This document shows positions 35,099 through 44,079 of a DNA stretch of 64,000 bases, piece by piece (within the stretch, counting starts at the first letter, position 1; each line of letters begins with the position of its first letter). The DNA lies in assembly GCF_019145435.1 (NCBI RefSeq), contig NZ_JAHSTS010000002.1, positions 62,001-126,000 on the forward strand, given 5' to 3'. This stretch comes from Pseudomonas ekonensis (lineage in GTDB: Bacteria; Pseudomonadota; Gammaproteobacteria; Pseudomonadales; Pseudomonadaceae). The notes beneath the pieces are model-generated. The model was not told the DNA's origin, made no database searches, and worked only from the letters and a program-made list of their open reading frames with translations. The translations under genes were made by a program, and so were the position numbers.

Positions 35099-35134
35099 AA
35101 TACCGCTATCGCCAGCAAGCTGGCTCCCACAGGG
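35070..35134. repeat. REP pair overlapping the 3' end of the GMC oxidoreductase gene
   Basis: Copy one, GGGAGCCAGCCTGCTGGCGA at 35071-35090, lies inside the coding sequence and supplies its final codons. Copy two, ATCGCCAGCAAGCTGGCTCC at 35109-35128, is its inverted partner after the stop. Confidence 0.85.
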
Positions 35135-35225
35135 GACGCTGCACCCGATTCACAGACATCGCGCATCACCCGGACACGCAACACCAGTGGAAACAACAAA
35201 AACAATCACTGTGAGGGACACCGAT

Positions 35226-36848
35226 ATGTCAGAACACGTTCAGCCGCTGGACGCCGTGGGCGCCACGCAGACCACCCCCGATACCCGCAAGGTCATCTTC
35301 GCCTCGTCCCTGGGGACGGTGTTCGAGTGGTATGACTTCTTCCTCTACGGCGCCCTGGCGGCGGTGATCAGCAAGCAGTTCTTCGCCGGGGTCAACGACA
35401 CCACGGCGTTCATCTTCGCGCTGATGGCGTTCGCCGCAGGCTTCATCGTGCGGCCGTTCGGAGCGCTGGTGTTCGGTCGGCTGGGGGACATGATCGGGCG
35501 CAAGTACACCTTCCTGGCGACGATCATCCTGATGGGCGTGGCGACGTTCGCCGTCGGCCTGCTGCCGACCTACGCCAGCATCGGCATCGCCGCGCCGATC
35601 ATCCTGGTGATGCTGCGCATGCTCCAGGGCCTGGCCCTGGGCGGCGAATACGGCGGCGCCGCGACCTACGTGGCGGAGCACGCGCCCATCGGCAAGCGCG
35701 GGTTCCACACCAGCTGGATTCAGTCCACCGCCACCCTCGGCCTGCTGCTGTCGCTGCTGGTGGTGCTCGGCTGCCGCTACTTCACCGGCGATCAGTTCGA
35801 GGTGTGGGGCTGGCGCATTCCGTTCCTGCTGTCGATCGTGCTGCTGGGCATCTCCACCTGGATCCGCCTGAGCCTTCACGAGTCGCCCGCGTATCTGAAG
35901 ATGAAAGAGGAAGGCAAGACCTGCAAGGCGCCGATCCGCGAGTCGTTCGGCAAATGGGAAAACCTCAAGGTGGTGCTGACCGCGCTGTTCAGCATCAACG
36001 CCGGGCAAGCGGTGACCTTCTACGCCGCGCAGTTCTACGTGCTGTTCTTCCTCACCCAGTTCCTGAAGATGGACGCGGCGGTGGCCAATAGTCTGCTGAT
36101 CGTCAGCGTGGTGATCGGCGCGCCGTTCTTCATCATTTTCGGCTGGCTGTCGGACAAGGTCGGGCGCAAACCGGTGCTGATGATCGGCCTGCTGCTCGCC
36201 ACGGCGCTGTACTTCCCGATCTTCAAGTCCCTGGCCCACTACGCCAACCCGGCCATCGACCAGGCCAGCCGCCAGGCGCCGATCACCGTGTCCGCTGACC
36301 CTGCCACCTGCACCTTCCAGTTCGATCCGGTGGGCAAGGCCAAATTCGACAGCCCGTGCGACAAGGTCAAGACCTTCCTGGTCAAGCAGGGCCTGCCCTA
36401 CAACAGCGAGGCCCTGCCGGCCGGCAGCGGCGTGCAGGTGAGCGTCGGCGACGTCAAGCTCGACGGCTTCGACGAAGCCGCCCTGCGCGGCGCCGTGACC
36501 CTGGCCGGCTACCCGCAGCAGGCCGACATGCAGCAGATCAACAAACCGATGATCGTCGCCCTGATCGTAGCGCTGATCATCATCTCCGCCATGTGCTACG
36601 GCCCGCTGGCGGCGCTGATGGTCGAGCTGTTCCCGACCCGCATCCGCTACACCTCGATGTCGTTGCCCTACCACATCGGCAACGGCTGGTTCGGCGGCTT
36701 CCTGCCGACCGTGTCGTTTGCGCTGGTGGTGTACACCGGGGACATCTTCTACGGCTTGTGGTACCCGGTGCTGATCACCGGGGTGAGCCTGGTGGTGGGC
36801 ATGCTGTGCCTGCGGGAGACCAAGAACATCGATCTGAACAAGAACTGA
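35226..36848 (+). CDS. MFS transporter, metabolite:H+ symporter type
   Basis: A 540-residue major-facilitator protein of the MHS branch: FASSLGTVFEWYDFFLYGAL, RPFGALVFGRLGDMIGRKYT, LQGLALGGEYGGAATYVAEH, then GWLSDKVGRKPVLMIGLL. An unusual extra-membrane insertion of about 100 residues (roughly 340-435, with cysteines in PATCTFQF and DSPCDKVK that could pair) separates two helices late in the protein. It probably imports the substrate of the preceding GMC dehydrogenase. The ATG at 35226 follows GAGGGACACCGAT. Confidence 0.88.
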   Translation: MSEHVQPLDAVGATQTTPDTRKVIFASSLGTVFEWYDFFLYGALAAVISKQFFAGVNDTTAFIFALMAFAAGFIVRPFGALVFGRLGDMIGRKYTFLATIILMGVATFAVGLLPTYASIGIAAPIILVMLRMLQGLALGGEYGGAATYVAEHAPIGKRGFHTSWIQSTATLGLLLSLLVVLGCRYFTGDQFEVWGWRIPFLLSIVLLGISTWIRLSLHESPAYLKMKEEGKTCKAPIRESFGKWENLKVVLTALFSINAGQAVTFYAAQFYVLFFLTQFLKMDAAVANSLLIVSVVIGAPFFIIFGWLSDKVGRKPVLMIGLLLATALYFPIFKSLAHYANPAIDQASRQAPITVSADPATCTFQFDPVGKAKFDSPCDKVKTFLVKQGLPYNSEALPAGSGVQVSVGDVKLDGFDEAALRGAVTLAGYPQQADMQQINKPMIVALIVALIIISAMCYGPLAALMVELFPTRIRYTSMSLPYHIGNGWFGGFLPTVSFALVVYTGDIFYGLWYPVLITGVSLVVGMLCLRETKNIDLNKN

Positions 36849-36859
36849 CGCCGGCGCTC

Positions 36860-36886
36860 GTCGGCGAGGGGCGCCCCTTCGCCGAC
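36860..36886. terminator. Hairpin after the MFS gene
   Basis: Perfect arms GTCGGCGAGGGGC and GCCCCTTCGCCGAC in the space after the MFS stop. There is no U-tract; it is a plausible 3'-end hairpin. Confidence 0.55.
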
Positions 36887-37024
36887 GACGCTTCATCGGC
36901 TCGCCGCACCCTGCGCCTGCACCCGGACATTCTCGTCTACGCTAAACCTCACCAACGAAACCCTGCGACGCAGAAAAGCGTTCGTGGCGTGGGGGTACGC
37001 GCCTCTCGGATCGAGGATTTCCCC

Positions 37025-39262
37025 ATGCCTGCCTCCGTGTTTTCCTTCGCCAAGTCGTCCATCACCCTCGACGCCCGCCCGGACCGCCTGGACCTGCGCG
37101 ACCGGCTCTTCACCCCGCGCGTGCAGTCGCTTCCCGCCGCGTTCCCCTCGGATGACGACATCACCCACGAGCTGGCCGACTACCTGAACCGCGGCATGGT
37201 GCTGTACCAGGGCAACGAAGGGGCCTGCACCGGCTTCGGCCTTTCGGCGGTCATCAACTACCTGTTGTGGTGGCGCGACCGCAAATCGGTGCTGACCAGC
37301 CCGCGCCAGCTCTACCACCTGGCCAAGCTCTACGATGAGTGGCCGGGGGAGGACTACACCGGCTCCAGCTGCCGCGGGGCCTTGAAGGGATGGCATAAGC
37401 ACGGTGCCTGCGAAAGCAGCCTGTGGCCCTACACCGTCGCGCCGAACGGCTCGGCGCCGGACTTCGAAGCGCCGGCCGCCAACTGGGCGCAGGACGCCGT
37501 GACCCGGCCGCTGGGCGTTTACTACCGCGTCGAGAAAGACGACATCACCGCGATGATGGCGGCGCTGTACGAAACGAAAGTGCTCTATGTGTCGGCCAAT
37601 GTGCACAAGGGCTGGGACCTGCAGCACAAGGGCAACCCAGGCACCCAGGCGTTCCACAGCACCTCCCAACTGCCGGTCATCAAGTGGACGTCCAAGCCTG
37701 AAGGCGGACACGCGTTCGCCCTCCTCGGCTACACCCACGAGGGGTTCATCGTGCAGAACTCCTGGTCCACGGCCTGGGGCTTTTCGGGCTTTGCGATCCT
37801 GACATTCGAAGACTGGCTGGCCAACGGCACCGACGCCTGGACGGTGTCGCTGGGGGTGCCGATCAAGCACGGAACGGTCGCGCGCAATCTGCGGCCTGCC
37901 GACGTCCGGGGCGGTGGTTCGTCCCCGTTCATCGATGCGTTGCCGCCGGCCAGCGCCAAACGCGAAGGGTTCTCCCTGTTTTCGCTCGACCTGTTCAAGA
38001 AACCCCGCAAAGGGCCGCCCGCATTGTCATCGGACAACGCCCTTGAAATGACCGTCGTCATTGAAAACAACGGCACCATCGGTCCACGCCTGACCCATGT
38101 GAAAAATGTCATCGAGGGTGTGAAACACATCGTCTGGGATAACCCCAAGACCTGGTACAAAGATCTGCCCGCCACAAGCAGGCCTGATGTATTGCGTATC
38201 GCCATCTTTTCACACGGCGGGATCAACTCCGAAAGTGAGTCGATCAAACGCATTTGCGCTATGGCACCCTACTTTCTCGCGAACGGTATCTACCCGCTGT
38301 TCGTCACCTGGCGCACAGGGATTCTGGAGGTCACAGCGGGTCTCATCAAGGACGCCCTTCATGGACTGCTTCCGCAATCCTGGGATTTTGGAGACTGGCT
38401 GAAGGCGGCCAAGGACAACGTCATTGAAGGTACCGACCGCACCGTGGAACTGGCCACCAAGCAGTTCGGCAGCGATCAGTGGAACAAGATGAAGCAGAAC
38501 GCCAGAGAGGCTGCGCAAACCGGCCTCACACCCCGTGGACTGGTGGAGATGGTCAAGAACCTGCAAGCGTTGGCGGAAGACAAGGACCTGGGTGCAAAAA
38601 AAGTCGAACTGCATCTGATCGGCCACTCTGCAGGCGCACTGATCAATGGCCATCTGATCAAGCTGCTGTGGGACAAAGGTCTGTACACCGAGACCTCGAC
38701 ACTGTTCGCACCTGCGTGCACGCTCGAATTCGCCAACCAGACCTACCGCCATGTCATCGAAAACGAAGGCTTGAAACGCGAAGACTTCCACTTGCACATC
38801 ATGTCCGACAATCGCGAACAGGACGATAACGTTATCCACGTCTATCAAAAATCGCTGCTTTACCTCGTCTCCCGCTCCTTCGAGGAACTGCAACGCATGC
38901 CGCTGCTGGGCATGGCCAAGAGTCTCGACGCGGATTTTCACACGTTCAACGGCCCCAGCCCGAGAGAATGGAACCCCGCCGCCGAGAACATGACAGTGCA
39001 GTGGAACAACTTCTACTGGAACAACAAGATTCCATCGGGTTTCGCCTTGACGGGCAAAGGCCTGTCCCCGAAAGCCGCGCAGACTCTGCACATCTACAAC
39101 GATCCGAAAATGACGTATGGGCCTGAGCCGGGAGACAAACACGACACGTCCCATGGCGGATTCGACAACGACCTGAAGGTCATGACCTTGGCGCTGAAGA
39201 CCATTCTGCGGCTCGGCCCCGACGACAACCTTGCGCAGCCCTTCATCGACCTGAACTACTGA
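37025..39262 (+). CDS. Papain-like (C1) peptidase fused to an alpha/beta hydrolase
   Basis: A 745-residue protein with two catalytic halves. Residues ~20-265 match C1 papain peptidases: nucleophile C68 in QGNEGACTGFGLS, H229 in EGGHAFALLGY and N245 in IVQNSWSTAWG. Residues ~375-745 form an alpha/beta hydrolase of the lipase/esterase type: IAIFSHGGINSESESI, nucleophile S535 in HLIGHSAGALING, and later His-bearing segments. No signal peptide or transmembrane helix is evident, so cytoplasmic or T6SS-type export is possible. A small LecA-like protein gene follows 16 bp later. The ATG at 37025 fits the domain start; upstream frame continuation overlaps the MFS gene. Confidence 0.82.
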   Translation: MPASVFSFAKSSITLDARPDRLDLRDRLFTPRVQSLPAAFPSDDDITHELADYLNRGMVLYQGNEGACTGFGLSAVINYLLWWRDRKSVLTSPRQLYHLAKLYDEWPGEDYTGSSCRGALKGWHKHGACESSLWPYTVAPNGSAPDFEAPAANWAQDAVTRPLGVYYRVEKDDITAMMAALYETKVLYVSANVHKGWDLQHKGNPGTQAFHSTSQLPVIKWTSKPEGGHAFALLGYTHEGFIVQNSWSTAWGFSGFAILTFEDWLANGTDAWTVSLGVPIKHGTVARNLRPADVRGGGSSPFIDALPPASAKREGFSLFSLDLFKKPRKGPPALSSDNALEMTVVIENNGTIGPRLTHVKNVIEGVKHIVWDNPKTWYKDLPATSRPDVLRIAIFSHGGINSESESIKRICAMAPYFLANGIYPLFVTWRTGILEVTAGLIKDALHGLLPQSWDFGDWLKAAKDNVIEGTDRTVELATKQFGSDQWNKMKQNAREAAQTGLTPRGLVEMVKNLQALAEDKDLGAKKVELHLIGHSAGALINGHLIKLLWDKGLYTETSTLFAPACTLEFANQTYRHVIENEGLKREDFHLHIMSDNREQDDNVIHVYQKSLLYLVSRSFEELQRMPLLGMAKSLDADFHTFNGPSPREWNPAAENMTVQWNNFYWNNKIPSGFALTGKGLSPKAAQTLHIYNDPKMTYGPEPGDKHDTSHGGFDNDLKVMTLALKTILRLGPDDNLAQPFIDLNY

Positions 39263-39278
39263 GCCAAGGAGAGCGCAC

Positions 39279-39698
39279 ATGACACCGCCAACCCTCGCGC
39301 CACCGGGCGCCAGCGAACTGCTGCACACCGTCGACGTCCAGGCCATCGATCCCTGGTTCCCCACCACGGTGATGCTGACCGCCGGGGAACGCTATTTCTT
39401 CCGGGCCTGGGGAGAGTGGTTCGACTGGGGCACCCGGCACAGCGCCAACGGTGAGCCGCAACCCAAACTCAGCCTGTTCCTGCCCCTCATCCGCTGCAAG
39501 GCGCCAGGCGCCACCTGGTTCACGCTGATCGGCGCCATCGACAAGAACGGGGACAGTTTCTTCCCCATCGGCGACGGCCAGCGCTGGCCCGACGGCTGGG
39601 TCGCACCGGCCAGCGGTCAGCTCAGGTGTTTCGCCAACGATGTGCGGATCATGTACTTCAACAACACCGGGGCGGTCACGTTGCAGGTCTGGCGCTGA
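39279..39698 (+). CDS. LecA-like beta-sandwich protein
   Basis: A 139-residue protein whose C-terminal part resembles the galactose-binding lectin PA-IL/LecA and related jelly-roll domains: WFTLIGAIDKNGDSFFPIGD, RWPDGWVAPASGQLRCFAND and MYFNNTGAVTLQVWR (the AND...YFNN pattern carries the usual calcium/sugar loop residues). The N-terminal half (LTAGERYFFRAWGEWFDWG) supplies the opposite sheet. It is co-oriented with and 16 bp behind the peptidase-hydrolase gene, so it may target or protect it. No signal peptide. Sugar specificity is unknown. Confidence 0.65.
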   Translation: MTPPTLAPPGASELLHTVDVQAIDPWFPTTVMLTAGERYFFRAWGEWFDWGTRHSANGEPQPKLSLFLPLIRCKAPGATWFTLIGAIDKNGDSFFPIGDGQRWPDGWVAPASGQLRCFANDVRIMYFNNTGAVTLQVWR

Positions 39699-39708
39699 AG
39701 TCGGCCGC

Positions 39709-40068
39709 TCAACTGATCACTTCGAACTTGACCTGATCGGGATAGAACGCCACGTAGTCGCGGATCGCCGCCACCGACACCTTGGGGTGCTCGTAGGTCC
39801 ACACGGCGTTGGCGCCTTCATGGCCGGGCACCTGCAGGCTGAAATAGTTGGCGTCGCCCTTGTAGGGGCAGTAGCTGGTGTGGTCGGTGCGGGCGAAGTA
39901 TTTCTCTTCGATGTCTTCACGGGGGACGTAATACACCGGCGGGTAGTTGGCCTCTTTGAGGACCAGCACGTGGGAGGATGCGGCCACCTGGATGCCGTGG
40001 AATTTCACCAGCAGGCAACCGGAAAGCTCTTCGAGGGAGATGACGGGGCTGGGGCCTGGACGTTTCAT
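39709..40068 (-). CDS. DUF427-family protein
   Basis: A 119-residue soluble protein with the DUF427 signature: VYYVPREDIEEKYFARTDHT, YCPYKGDANYFSLQ and VAAIRDYVAFYPDQVKFEV. Conserved His, Cys and Asp residues could form an active or ligand site, but no reaction is established. It converges on the LecA-like gene and shares the strand of the serralysin gene upstream, from which it is separated by a strong terminator. Confidence 0.85.
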   Translation of the reverse strand: MKRPGPSPVISLEELSGCLLVKFHGIQVAASSHVLVLKEANYPPVYYVPREDIEEKYFARTDHTSYCPYKGDANYFSLQVPGHEGANAVWTYEHPKVSVAAIRDYVAFYPDQVKFEVIS

Positions 40069-40161
40069 CGACTGCTCCTGACGGCGGCACAGGGATCGGT
40101 TCAGGTATAACCCATGCGGCCCGACCGCGCCGGATCCGCAGCCGAACGGCGCCTCACGCCC

Positions 40162-40191
40162 GAAAAAAACCGCAGCCTTCGCAGGCTGCGG
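40162..40191 (-). terminator. Rho-independent terminator of the serralysin gene
   Basis: Stem CCGCAGCCT..AGGCTGCGG with a short CGA/TCG centre, followed on the minus strand by a run of seven T, directly after the serralysin stop. The plus strand also ends in GTTTCTTTTT, so it may work in both directions. Confidence 0.85.
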
Positions 40192-40212
40192 TTTCTTTTT
40201 GCGCGGTTCAGG

Positions 40213-41619
40213 TCACGCGACGATGTCGCTTGCCAGCGCCTGCCCCACCACGCCCACGGCGAAGTCCACCGAACCCTGGCCGGTGAGGTCGATCATCAGG
40301 CTGGTCTGGTTGGTCTGCGCAAAGTAGGTGAGGATCGCATCGCCGGCATGGCCGGTGAAGCCGCTGACGAAGTTCAGCGTGGCCGTGCCGGTGGCGAAGC
40401 CGGCGATGCCCGACAGGTCGATCTTGTCCAGGCCGCTGGTGAAATCCATGATCCAGTCCGGCGCGGTCATGGTCGAGTCGCCGGCAGCGCCGAACACGAA
40501 GGTGTCGGCCCCTTCCCCGCCCCACAGCGTATCGCCGCCGCCACCGCCGTAGATCAGGTCGTTGCCGGCGCCGCCCACCAGCTCGTTGGCCGCCGCGTTG
40601 CCGATCAGCAGGTCGTTGCCCGAACCGCCGATGGCGTTTTCCAGGGTCACGCCGTAGGCGATGGACACGTTGCCCACCAGGCCGCCGACGTCGGAGAACG
40701 AACCTTCGTTGAGGTTGATCTTCTGGTTGTGGCTGAAGCCGGAGAAGTCCAGGGTGTCGTTGCCGCCGCCGTCCCACACCGAGAACACCACCTTGGCGCT
40801 GTTGGAGGTGGCGCTGTAGAAGTCGCGCTCGGCGTTGGAGTTGAAGCCGTAGACGGTGTCGCCGGCACGGGTCTGCAGGTTGGCGCCGTAGAGCTTCTGC
40901 ACCGCCACGATGTCGTCCAGCAGCGGCGCCGACGCATAGGCGCCGCTGCCGTCCTTGCTGAAGTTCTGGGCGGTGTTGCTTTCGCTCCAGTAGCTCATGA
41001 GGCTGTAGCCGCGGGTGTCCTCGGCGTACTTGGCGTCGCCGTAGGTCGGGTTGCCGTTGCCGGCGTTGTAGGCGCCGGGGTGCGACAGGCCGAGGGTGTG
41101 GCCGATTTCGTGGGTCAGGGTCTGGCGCCCGTAGTTGTTGGTGCCCGGGGTCTTGTTGACCTGGTACTGATCGTTGATCAGGTACCAGGACTGACCGTCG
41201 TAGCTGCTGCCCTGGGGCAGGTAGGCGAACGCGGCGCCGCCGGTGCTGACGTCGTAGTTGCCGAACGTCATATGGCCGTCGCCGCCGTTGCCTTCGGTGA
41301 AGGTGACGTTGGCCACATCGGCCCACGATTGCATGGCGAGCACGGCCTGGGCTTTCTGCAGGGCGCTGAACTCGCCGAAGTTGCCCAGTTTCGGGTTGTA
41401 GTTGGCAGGCTTGTCGGTCAGGAAGGTGTAGCTGAGGTCGATCTTGCCGTCGCCGTTCTTGTCCTGCCAGGACATGCCCTTGCGCAGGATCTCGGCGGCG
41501 GCCTGGTCGGCGGTGAACGACGGTTTGCCGTTGACCTGACCGTCGCCGCGGTCGTACAGGTGGCGGAAGGTGTCGATTTCGGTGAAGGCGTTGCTGGCCT
41601 GGGAAGAGGCTTGAGGCAT
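40213..41619 (-). CDS. Serralysin-family RTX metalloprotease
   Basis: A 468-residue secreted zinc protease. The catalytic motif is H170-E-I-G-H174-T-L-G-L-S-H180, with Met-turn SLMSYW at about 206-211. RTX calcium-binding repeats of the GGxGxD type lie around residues 333-378 ([28 protein letters not shown]). The last residues ([14 protein letters not shown]) resemble type I secretion signals. It is not followed by aprDEF or an Inh inhibitor gene, so it depends on an ABC exporter elsewhere. It may be a paralogue of the main alkaline protease AprA. A terminator follows 20 bp after the stop. Confidence 0.92.
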   Translation of the reverse strand: MPQASSQASNAFTEIDTFRHLYDRGDGQVNGKPSFTADQAAAEILRKGMSWQDKNGDGKIDLSYTFLTDKPANYNPKLGNFGEFSALQKAQAVLAMQSWADVANVTFTEGNGGDGHMTFGNYDVSTGGAAFAYLPQGSSYDGQSWYLINDQYQVNKTPGTNNYGRQTLTHEIGHTLGLSHPGAYNAGNGNPTYGDAKYAEDTRGYSLMSYWSESNTAQNFSKDGSGAYASAPLLDDIVAVQKLYGANLQTRAGDTVYGFNSNAERDFYSATSNSAKVVFSVWDGGGNDTLDFSGFSHNQKINLNEGSFSDVGGLVGNVSIAYGVTLENAIGGSGNDLLIGNAAANELVGGAGNDLIYGGGGGDTLWGGEGADTFVFGAAGDSTMTAPDWIMDFTSGLDKIDLSGIAGFATGTATLNFVSGFTGHAGDAILTYFAQTNQTSLMIDLTGQGSVDFAVGVVGQALASDIVA

Positions 41620-41817
41620 GGTGTACGTCCTTGTTTCAGAATTGTCGGTGTCCGACAGACCACGGCGATCTCCGGCGAGACCGTCCTGTCACTCGCCCCT
41701 GCCGTCGCGAAACGGCAGGCGCGGTGAACCTGACACAGCCCGAAACAGGGCGCCAATCAATTTCTCGATAGTCCCGCCCGCGTCCCCGCTCTTCCCTTCA
41801 CCTCAGTTGCCGTCATC

Positions 41818-42579
41818 TCACTTGCCGTCGTGGATGTTGTAGTCGTGCGGCGCGGTGTACCGGCCCTTGGGCGGCGCCACGTTGTTCTTGGTGAAGTATT
41901 CGTACCAGTACATCGCCGTCGCCCAGATCGCTTCGGGGCTGGAGGCGCGCGACTCAAGGCCGGGCGTGAGGTCCAGGCCGGTGGCCGCGTACAGGGTCTC
42001 CAGCATGCAGGCCGTCGGCAACCCGATGCCGTCGTGGATCGGGTTGGGCGTGCGCGCCACGCCCCAGGAGAACGCCAGCCAACGCACGACGTGCTCCAGC
42101 GCATCGACATAGGCCCGGCCCTTCTCGAACAGTTCGCGCTTGCTCAGCACGTCCTCCTGCGAGCGGGGCCAGGCGATCACGGCGATGTTTTTCCAGCGGC
42201 CCTCGTCCGCCAGCAGTTGCACCGGCGACTCCACCACACCGTTGCGCTCGGTGGCGAACACACCGCCCTCGGGCTGGAACAACGGCACGTGCAGGAGCGT
42301 CGAGTGCGCCACGCCCTTGGGCGACAGCTTCAGGAACGCCGACGTCGACCAGTAGGACGGCAGCAGGTCGAAGCGCAGGTGCGACTGGCCGGTGCGCAAG
42401 CGCCAGGCCATCGTGTCGTTGGCGCCGGCCAGCAGCACATAGGACTGGCCGGGGTTCTTCTTGTCCGCCAGTTCGCCGACGGCGCGCTCCAGCCAGCCGA
42501 CGTTGTCTTCCTTGGCCTTGCGCTTGAAGGTGCTGATCTGCGGGTTGGACCGCGCGACCTCTGTGAATTTGACGGGCAT
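41818..42579 (-). CDS. Hypothetical protein, partner of PhoD-like phosphatase
   Basis: A 253-residue protein starting MPVKFTEVARSNPQISTFKR. It is mixed alpha/beta with SYVLLAGANDTMAWRLRTGQ, LLHVPLFQPEGGVFATERNG, IAVIAWPRSQEDVLSKRELF and a Trp/Tyr-rich C-terminal helix (SPEAIWATAMYWYEYFTKNN). No known family recognised, no signal peptide. It starts 24 bp after the PhoD-like gene in the same direction, with GAGAACCGAC upstream of its ATG. The two are probably co-transcribed, and its role may be linked to that enzyme. Confidence 0.65.
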   Translation of the reverse strand: MPVKFTEVARSNPQISTFKRKAKEDNVGWLERAVGELADKKNPGQSYVLLAGANDTMAWRLRTGQSHLRFDLLPSYWSTSAFLKLSPKGVAHSTLLHVPLFQPEGGVFATERNGVVESPVQLLADEGRWKNIAVIAWPRSQEDVLSKRELFEKGRAYVDALEHVVRWLAFSWGVARTPNPIHDGIGLPTACMLETLYAATGLDLTPGLESRASSPEAIWATAMYWYEYFTKNNVAPPKGRYTAPHDYNIHDGK

Positions 42580-42603
42580 GTCGGTTCTCCATGAACGGGG
42601 CCA

Positions 42604-44079
42604 TCAGGCATTGAGCAACGTGAAAGGGCCGGCGGACGACGCCGGCGTGGGTGGCGCGGTGATCGGGTAGTAGGTGACCTTCAGTTCCACGCCGAACCCC
42701 GAACGGGAGAACTCCACCAGCGCGACATGGTTGCCCCGCCAGCCCTGCGGCCGCGTCGGCTCGTCCGGCCGGAACGCCTTGTTGCCGAAAAAGGCCGGGG
42801 CCTTTTCAGGATCGGAATGCAACGGCCATTGCTGGCGGTCGCCGAAGATGCCGTGCAGAAAGTCGCCCGCCTTGGCCAACTGGTCCACCACCGGCGTCGG
42901 CACCAGGCTGGTGGGCGAGCAGACCACCTCGGTCAGGCAGGTGCGCGAGGTCTTCATGTTGCTGGCCTGCATCACCCGGCTCCAATGCACGTCGCCGGTG
43001 AGGAACACCACCTGGATGCCGTGCTGCCCCAACCGGTCGAGGGTGTCGATCATCATCTTGTACTGCACGCCGTAATTGGCCAGCTCGGCGTCGCCCAGCT
43101 TGTCCATGAAGGCGGGCTGGGCCGACAGCGTCTGCCCGGTGGCCAGCACGCCGATGCGCGGCTGGCCTTTGCCTTGGGAAGCGATCAGGTCATTGGCCCA
43201 CAGCTTGAACGCGTTCTCGGCATCGATCGGCATCAGGCCCTGCGGGTGGTTGAAATCGGCCATGCGCTGGCTGCGCGTGTCGAGAAACAGCATGCACAGC
43301 GGCTCGATGTCCAGGCGCAGGCTGGTCTGCGCCACGGTGCCGCCCTGCTGGTAGTCGGCGTACATCTCACGGGCGGCGTCGGCCCACAGGTTGACGCCGC
43401 CGGCGGGTGTCGGCGCGGTCTGGGTGCCGTTCTTCCAGAACTGGCTCCACGGGTAGTTGTTCCAGAACTCGTGATCGTCCGGCAGGCAAAACGCCGGGGC
43501 CTTGCCCAACCCTTGCTGGAGGCCGATGCCGCCGGTCATCTCCGATAGCCAGTTGCGCCGGTACTTGCGCGAGATGGCCTGGCGCAGCGCGTCTTCGGTC
43601 TGGGGCATGGACTCCAGCGCCGGGGCATCGAGGTAGACCTGGTCACCGGCGAACAGGGCCATGTCCGGCTTGACCGGCAGGCGTTGAATGAACCGGCCGA
43701 CGTCCACCGCGTCGGTTTCGCAGCAGTAGCACGAGGCGAGCAGGATCTTGAAGCTGCCCTGCAACTTTGCCGGCACGCTGGCCGGCAACGAGGTCACCCG
43801 CAGGAAATAGGGCGTGAAACCGGCCCCGGCGTCGACCCGCACGGGATGCTCGACCCCGGCGCCCAGCGCCTTGAAGGTGAACACCGCCTGAAAGTTGGAG
43901 TACGGGTTGCCCGGCTTGCGGTCACGGATCGGCGCAAACACGCCGGCAGCCACCGGCACGAAGGGTTGGGAACCGACCGTGAAACTGACGGTGGGTGGCT
44001 TGGGCACGTCAAACGCCCCCACCCACAGTTTGATCTCATCGGGCGCGCCAAGCAGGGGACGAGCGATCAGATAGGCCAT
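42604..44079 (-). CDS. PhoD-like alkaline phosphatase/phosphodiesterase
   Basis: A 491-residue metallophosphatase. The N-terminal ~115 residues form a beta domain (AYLIARPLLGAPDEIKLWVG, FVPVAAGVFAPIRDRKPG). The catalytic part has PhoD motifs: LLASCYCC, FAGDQVYLDAPA, LPDDHEFWNNYPWSQF and VFLTGDVHWSRVMQ. The acidic and His residues would bind Fe/Ca ions and hydrolyse phosphodiesters or monoesters. No Tat or Sec signal is present, unlike typical PhoD, so it may be cytoplasmic or exported by another route. The ATG at 44079 has CAGGAG nine bases upstream; an upstream start is unsupported. Confidence 0.82.
   Translation of the reverse strand: MAYLIARPLLGAPDEIKLWVGAFDVPKPPTVSFTVGSQPFVPVAAGVFAPIRDRKPGNPYSNFQAVFTFKALGAGVEHPVRVDAGAGFTPYFLRVTSLPASVPAKLQGSFKILLASCYCCETDAVDVGRFIQRLPVKPDMALFAGDQVYLDAPALESMPQTEDALRQAISRKYRRNWLSEMTGGIGLQQGLGKAPAFCLPDDHEFWNNYPWSQFWKNGTQTAPTPAGGVNLWADAAREMYADYQQGGTVAQTSLRLDIEPLCMLFLDTRSQRMADFNHPQGLMPIDAENAFKLWANDLIASQGKGQPRIGVLATGQTLSAQPAFMDKLGDAELANYGVQYKMMIDTLDRLGQHGIQVVFLTGDVHWSRVMQASNMKTSRTCLTEVVCSPTSLVPTPVVDQLAKAGDFLHGIFGDRQQWPLHSDPEKAPAFFGNKAFRPDEPTRPQGWRGNHVALVEFSRSGFGVELKVTYYPITAPPTPASSAGPFTLLNA

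Noticed and set aside
35229..36896. A 555-codon minus-strand frame opposite the MFS gene
   Set aside because: Its amino-acid composition (His/Gln/Arg/Gly repeats) is that of an antisense shadow, and the plus-strand transporter is unambiguous.
40213..41619. Naming the serralysin aprA
   Set aside because: Its exporter and inhibitor genes are not adjacent, so whether it is the primary alkaline protease or a paralogue cannot be decided from this window.
40114..41727. A 537-codon plus-strand frame opposite the serralysin gene
   Set aside because: It is the antisense of RTX repeats and the zinc protease, with no independent coding signal.
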